Of a stretch of 24,486 bases of DNA, positions 21,659 through 24,486 are shown piece by piece (within the stretch, counting starts at the first letter, position 1; every line of letters begins with the position of its first letter). The position numbers and the translations under genes were made by a program. The notes below the pieces were generated by a model. The model did no database searches. It saw only the letters and a program-made list of their open reading frames with translations, and had not been told where the DNA came from. The stretch covers positions 1 through 24,486 of the forward strand of contig QANT01006696.1 in the NCBI GenBank assembly GCA_003254885.1, in the 5' to 3' direction. The stretch comes from Purshia tridentata (lineage: Eukaryota > Streptophyta > Magnoliopsida > Rosales > Rosaceae).

Positions 21659-22232
21659 GTTAAGCAGCAGACAACACCTTCCTTTTTTGATGGAATACCA
21701 TAAAACTAGATGATCAATATTTTAACTAAAAACCAAACTTTGCGGTGAGATACGATCTAGTGTTTAAATAAACTACAATTACGCAGACTGAATTTATCGT
21801 TTTATTCTTTTTAGGTATGATTGGTGGTGATGATAGTTATTTAACCCATCAAATCGATCTTTTCCGTGTTGTCTTAGACTCTATTAGACTATTCTTGAGG
21901 AATCTTATTCTTAAAAATTTGTTATAGAAAATTAAAAGGATAAATCCTCTTTAACTTTATGGAATTTATTCCATTTTGTTTGCCTAAATATGCACCTTCC
22001 TTGGTGTTTAAACGGGTTCGAGAAATATAAATATATCCTTCTAAGTCGATCCTAACAATTGTTCAAACAAGGTTGTTCTAAATTTTTAATATATAAGACA
22101 TACTTGTATATATGTCGATATTTTATCAAAAATTATTTCATCGTTTACAAATTTTCTTTGAATCGGACGTCATATACAAATTTAATTATTAGATTGTTGT
22201 TAATTGCCAAAATTTAATGAAATAAGCATCCA
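21659..22232. other. AT-rich intergenic DNA
   Basis: No gene, RNA or clear repeat was recognised between the G-box/RY cluster and the Mutator-like element. Confidence 0.5.
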
Positions 22233-22359
22233 TAATTTTTAGAGCAAATTTTTTTAAACCCCCTAATTACCAAAAAAATTTTCTAAGCCCCCACCTATTT
22301 AGAAACTCTTCCAAAACTCCCTAAAACTTATAATGCCTCTTTTGCCCTTCTGACATACT

Positions 22360-22413
22360 CTGACGCGCGCTAACACGGACTGACGCGCGTGCTGACAAGG
22401 ACTGACGCGTGCC
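22360..22413. repeat. CG-rich tandem repeat in Mutator-like element
   Basis: Three imperfect copies of a 20-22-bp unit: ctgacgcgcgctaacacgga, a second copy beginning ctgacgcgcgtgctgac, and a partial ctgacgcgtgccc. CpG density is far above the surroundings. It lies just inside the left TIR. Confidence 0.7.
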
Positions 22414-22414
22414 C

Positions 22415-22444
22415 AGTGTAACTGTATTTTAATACAGTTACACT
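22415..22444. repeat. Perfect hairpin, 14-bp arms
   Basis: AGTGTAACTGTATT (22415-22428) and AATACAGTTACACT (22431-22444) are exact reverse complements separated by TT. It is subterminal in the Mutator-like element and overlaps the first unit of the 16-bp array. Confidence 0.85.
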
Positions 22445-22494
22445 TCAACATAGTTACACTTCAATACAGTTACACTTTAATATAGTTACACTGT
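22431..22494. repeat. 16-bp tandem array, four units
   Basis: Four consecutive units of consensus AAYAYAGTTACACTTC (22431-22446, 22447-22462, 22463-22478, 22479-22494) with one to three differences each. Related ACAGTTACA words recur singly to about 22720. Subterminal arrays like this can be transposase-binding or simply slippage products. Confidence 0.85.
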
Positions 22495-22729
22495 CACTGA
22501 AATTGAAACTGAATTTTAAAAAAATAACTACATTGAAACTCAATTTCAAAAATACAATTACACTAAAAAATAACTACAAATAATTACACTATTATTTTTT
22601 AACAAGAAAAAAACCTTGCAGGCCCATTAAAAAAAATTATACATTCACTAAAAAGACAGTTACATATTCAATAAACAAACAGTTACACCTTCATTAAAAA
22701 AAACAATTACATCTTCACTAAATAACCTA

Positions 22730-22795
22730 AATTCAGTTTCACTTGAAACTGAAAACAATTTCACTGAAAAATACAGTTTTTAGTGAAACTGAATT
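22730..22795. repeat. Inverted repeat, 14-bp arms
   Basis: AATTCAGTTTCACT (22730-22743) is exactly complementary to AGTGAAACTGAATT (22782-22795). The 38-base loop itself holds GAAACTGAAAA and TTTCACTGAAA words, so alternative pairings exist. It lies inside the Mutator-like element. Confidence 0.8.
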
Positions 22796-22811
22796 ACTAA
22801 AATCAACAAAA

Positions 22812-22926
22812 CTCAAACCCTAGGCTATGTTGTCCGATCTTAAACTCAAATCCTAAGCTATGATGCCATCATCATCCGATCTCAAACACAAATCCTAGGC
22901 TACACATCCATCATCGTCGAGATCTG
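22812..22926. repeat. Imperfect tandem repeat, about 33-42 bp x 3
   Basis: Three units share the plan CtCAAAyCCTArGCTA, then (CATCATC)ATCCGATCT: 22812-22844, 22845-22886 and 22887-22926. The first lacks the CATCATC segment. They lie within the Mutator-like element next to its GC-richer core. Confidence 0.65.
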
Positions 22927-23912
22927 TTTCCACCTGAAAATTTGATTTATCTTATATCAGGGGCGCAATTTGAATATAAACACTATGTTTCAAAATGCCA
23001 GATATATTTATTTTCACTACACTAACACCAAAGAACCTAATCAATTTCAGTATCCAAATCAAAGAATTGATTTAACAAACATAAAGAAATCAGAGAGAGA
23101 AGCATTTTGATACCAAAACCTTAACCATGGGTGGTTGGAGCCATCGAAATCTGAGAGTGGCAGTGGCGGAGGATGAGGTTTTCAAATTAGGGCTTTTGAA
23201 ATTCGAAACAATTGAACCCAAACTTGTATACCAGTAGAGAGAGTATGTCTAGGGGAGAAGAATGAGACTGAAAACACATCAATACATCACCGGAATCGCC
23301 GGAAACGGCGGCTGAAAGTTTCGAACCTTCTCAGCGTCGATTTGTCGTCCACGGTGGTTAGTTGGACAATCAGAGACCACCATCACACTCACCACGTCAA
23401 AAGGAAGCTTCTGGAAGTGGCAAGCAACTGCGTCGCCGTCGAAATCTCAAAGTCATCAGCGGAAATGACGATCGGATTTTGGGCTGCGTTTGGGTTTCTA
23501 TGGGTTTTTTGGGAAAGTGAAGGCCATGGATAGATAGAAGAGGAAAAGGCGAAGAGAACCTACTAGTTTAGTTGCAGTTGGCCGCTAGACGACGGCGATA
23601 TCGCCGATCAATAAGCACGGGGAGAAAGAGACGATGGAAGAGAAAGATGAGGTTGGGGGAGAGAGAAAGATAAAGTGAGAATGATAGATAGTTAATAATT
23701 GTAAAATCAGAAAAAAGAAAAAGAAAAAAGAAGGATATAATCGAAATATTAAAAATAAGAAGGTCAAATCTAGCTAGGTATAAGTTGACCAAGGGGTTCT
23801 GAAAGAGTTTAAGTTCATAATAGGGGGTTTTGGGAGAGGTTGATTTAAGGTGGAGGTTTAAAGAGAATCCAACTCTAAATTGGGGGTTTATAAACATTTA
23901 CATTAATTTTTA

Positions 23913-24486
23913 TTTATTGGTCAATCATGTTATTGTTAATTCAATGACTATTTAATATAATAGATGACACTCGATTTCTCATTTAGAAGAGGTTATGTTT
24001 AAATTTAATAGACGACATTTGTTAATAAAAAAATTTCTAATGTTAGGCTTAGTTCAACACGATTATTAGTTGTAATCACTTTGCAATTTTGTAGTGAGTG
24101 GTTTTTTTAAAAAAATTAATCAACTATTATTCATAAATTTTAAATTCATAACTTATTTTGACATTAGAAAATGAATATCATTCATTAGACTAAATAGTTA
24201 TTAGCATTGTATTTATTTGAGTTTGGCATTGAGAAATTTTGATAGGTGACCATCTCAAGTGATCCCTGCTTTACAATGTGCATGGAGATCTAATCAAATA
24301 GTATGGTTCCCAAAAAAAATCATATAAAATGGATCTCACAAATATAACAATTTAATTAAATTTTTGCAGTGTCAAATTGGGCTTTTTTTTTTTTGACCAA
24401 AGATCAAATTGGGCTTTATGGGAGGTTAACTTGCGTAAGGAATTTAGTTGATATAATTTAAAAAATAAGTTAATATACAAAACCTT
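23913..24486. other. AT-rich right flank
   Basis: No gene was recognised. A direct repeat TCAAATTGGGCTTT occurs at 24372-24385 and 24404-24417, separated by a T-run and gaccaaaga. Short related phrases (taatagatgacac near 23959 and taatagacgacat near 24006) suggest old repeat debris. The window ends inside this sequence. Confidence 0.5.

Larger units (their letters stand above)
22242..23903. mobile_element. Mutator-like element (1,662 bp) with perfect 9-bp target duplication
   Basis: TAATTTTTA occurs directly on both sides (22233-22241 and 23904-23912). Directly inside, the left end GAGCAAATTTTTTTAAACCC and the reverse complement of the right end ATGTAAATGTTTATAAACCC align without gaps; 17 of the first 22 bases match. 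The inverted similarity goes on for about 90 bp as C-rich blocks (CCACCT, then CTCTTCCAAAACTCCCTA against CCTCTCCCAAAACCCCCTA). A 9-bp duplication and long diverged TIRs are the hallmarks of Mutator-like elements. No transposase frame is visible, so it is non-autonomous. Inside are three tandem arrays, two hairpins and a GC-richer central part (about 23100-23640). Confidence 0.75.

Noticed and set aside
22431..22494. 16-bp repeats considered as a CRISPR-like array
   Set aside because: Units are directly adjacent with no spacers, and the surrounding genome is clearly a plant nuclear genome.
23568..23897. Minus-strand 109-aa open frame rich in Leu/Phe/Ser
   Set aside because: Runs into the right terminal inverted repeat of the Mutator-like element and is composed of reverse-read GA-rich sequence; not transposase-like.
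1..24486. tRNA, rRNA, snRNA or miRNA genes
   Set aside because: I looked for B-box-like GGTTCGANTCC words and conserved RNA motifs on both strands and found none that came with a foldable partner.

Overview
This is nuclear DNA from a flowering plant, most likely a eudicot. It is AT-rich, the genes have several short exons with GT-AG introns and AT-rich intron sequence, the 5' leaders carry CT/GA tracts, and the intergenic DNA is full of MITE-like elements. The encoded proteins (EMC7, an SLC35F/EamA transporter, a plant synaptotagmin, an ARM-repeat protein) match plant versions I know. I cannot fix the family; a rosid would fit.

Four protein-coding genes were found, all on the minus strand. 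From low to high coordinates: (1) EMC7, an ER membrane protein complex subunit, 7 exons, CDS 1571-3946, 209 aa. (2) A drug/metabolite-type transporter of the EamA / SLC35F5 group, 8 exons, CDS 5903-10476, 395 aa. (3) A single-exon ARM-repeat protein, CDS 14057-15151, 364 aa. (4) A plant synaptotagmin of the SYT4/SYT5 type (N-terminal anchor, SMP domain, two C2 domains), 13 exons, CDS 15773-20291, about 568 aa. Exon boundaries were read base by base. All junctions are in phase with GT-AG borders except exon 2/exon 3 of the synaptotagmin gene, which is one base short of any canonical solution.

The rest is intergenic and rich in transposon remains: a probable hAT-like relic at the left edge; a MITE at 5119-5443 whose left tip appears to have been hit by a second, Mutator-type MITE (4913-5113); an LTR-retrotransposon relic that fills most of synaptotagmin intron 2 (19382-19924); and a 1,662-bp Mutator-like element (22242-23903) with a perfect 9-bp target duplication, internal hairpins and three sets of tandem repeats. 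The interval 10723-14056 has no recognisable gene.

Functionally the genes do not form a pathway. EMC7 (membrane protein insertion at the ER) and synaptotagmin (ER-plasma membrane contact sites) both act at the ER, but nothing in the sequence links them. No RNA gene, CRISPR array or clearly new biological system was found. The items most worth checking are the synaptotagmin splice anomaly, the long in-frame extension upstream of the transporter start, and the nested and Mutator-like elements.
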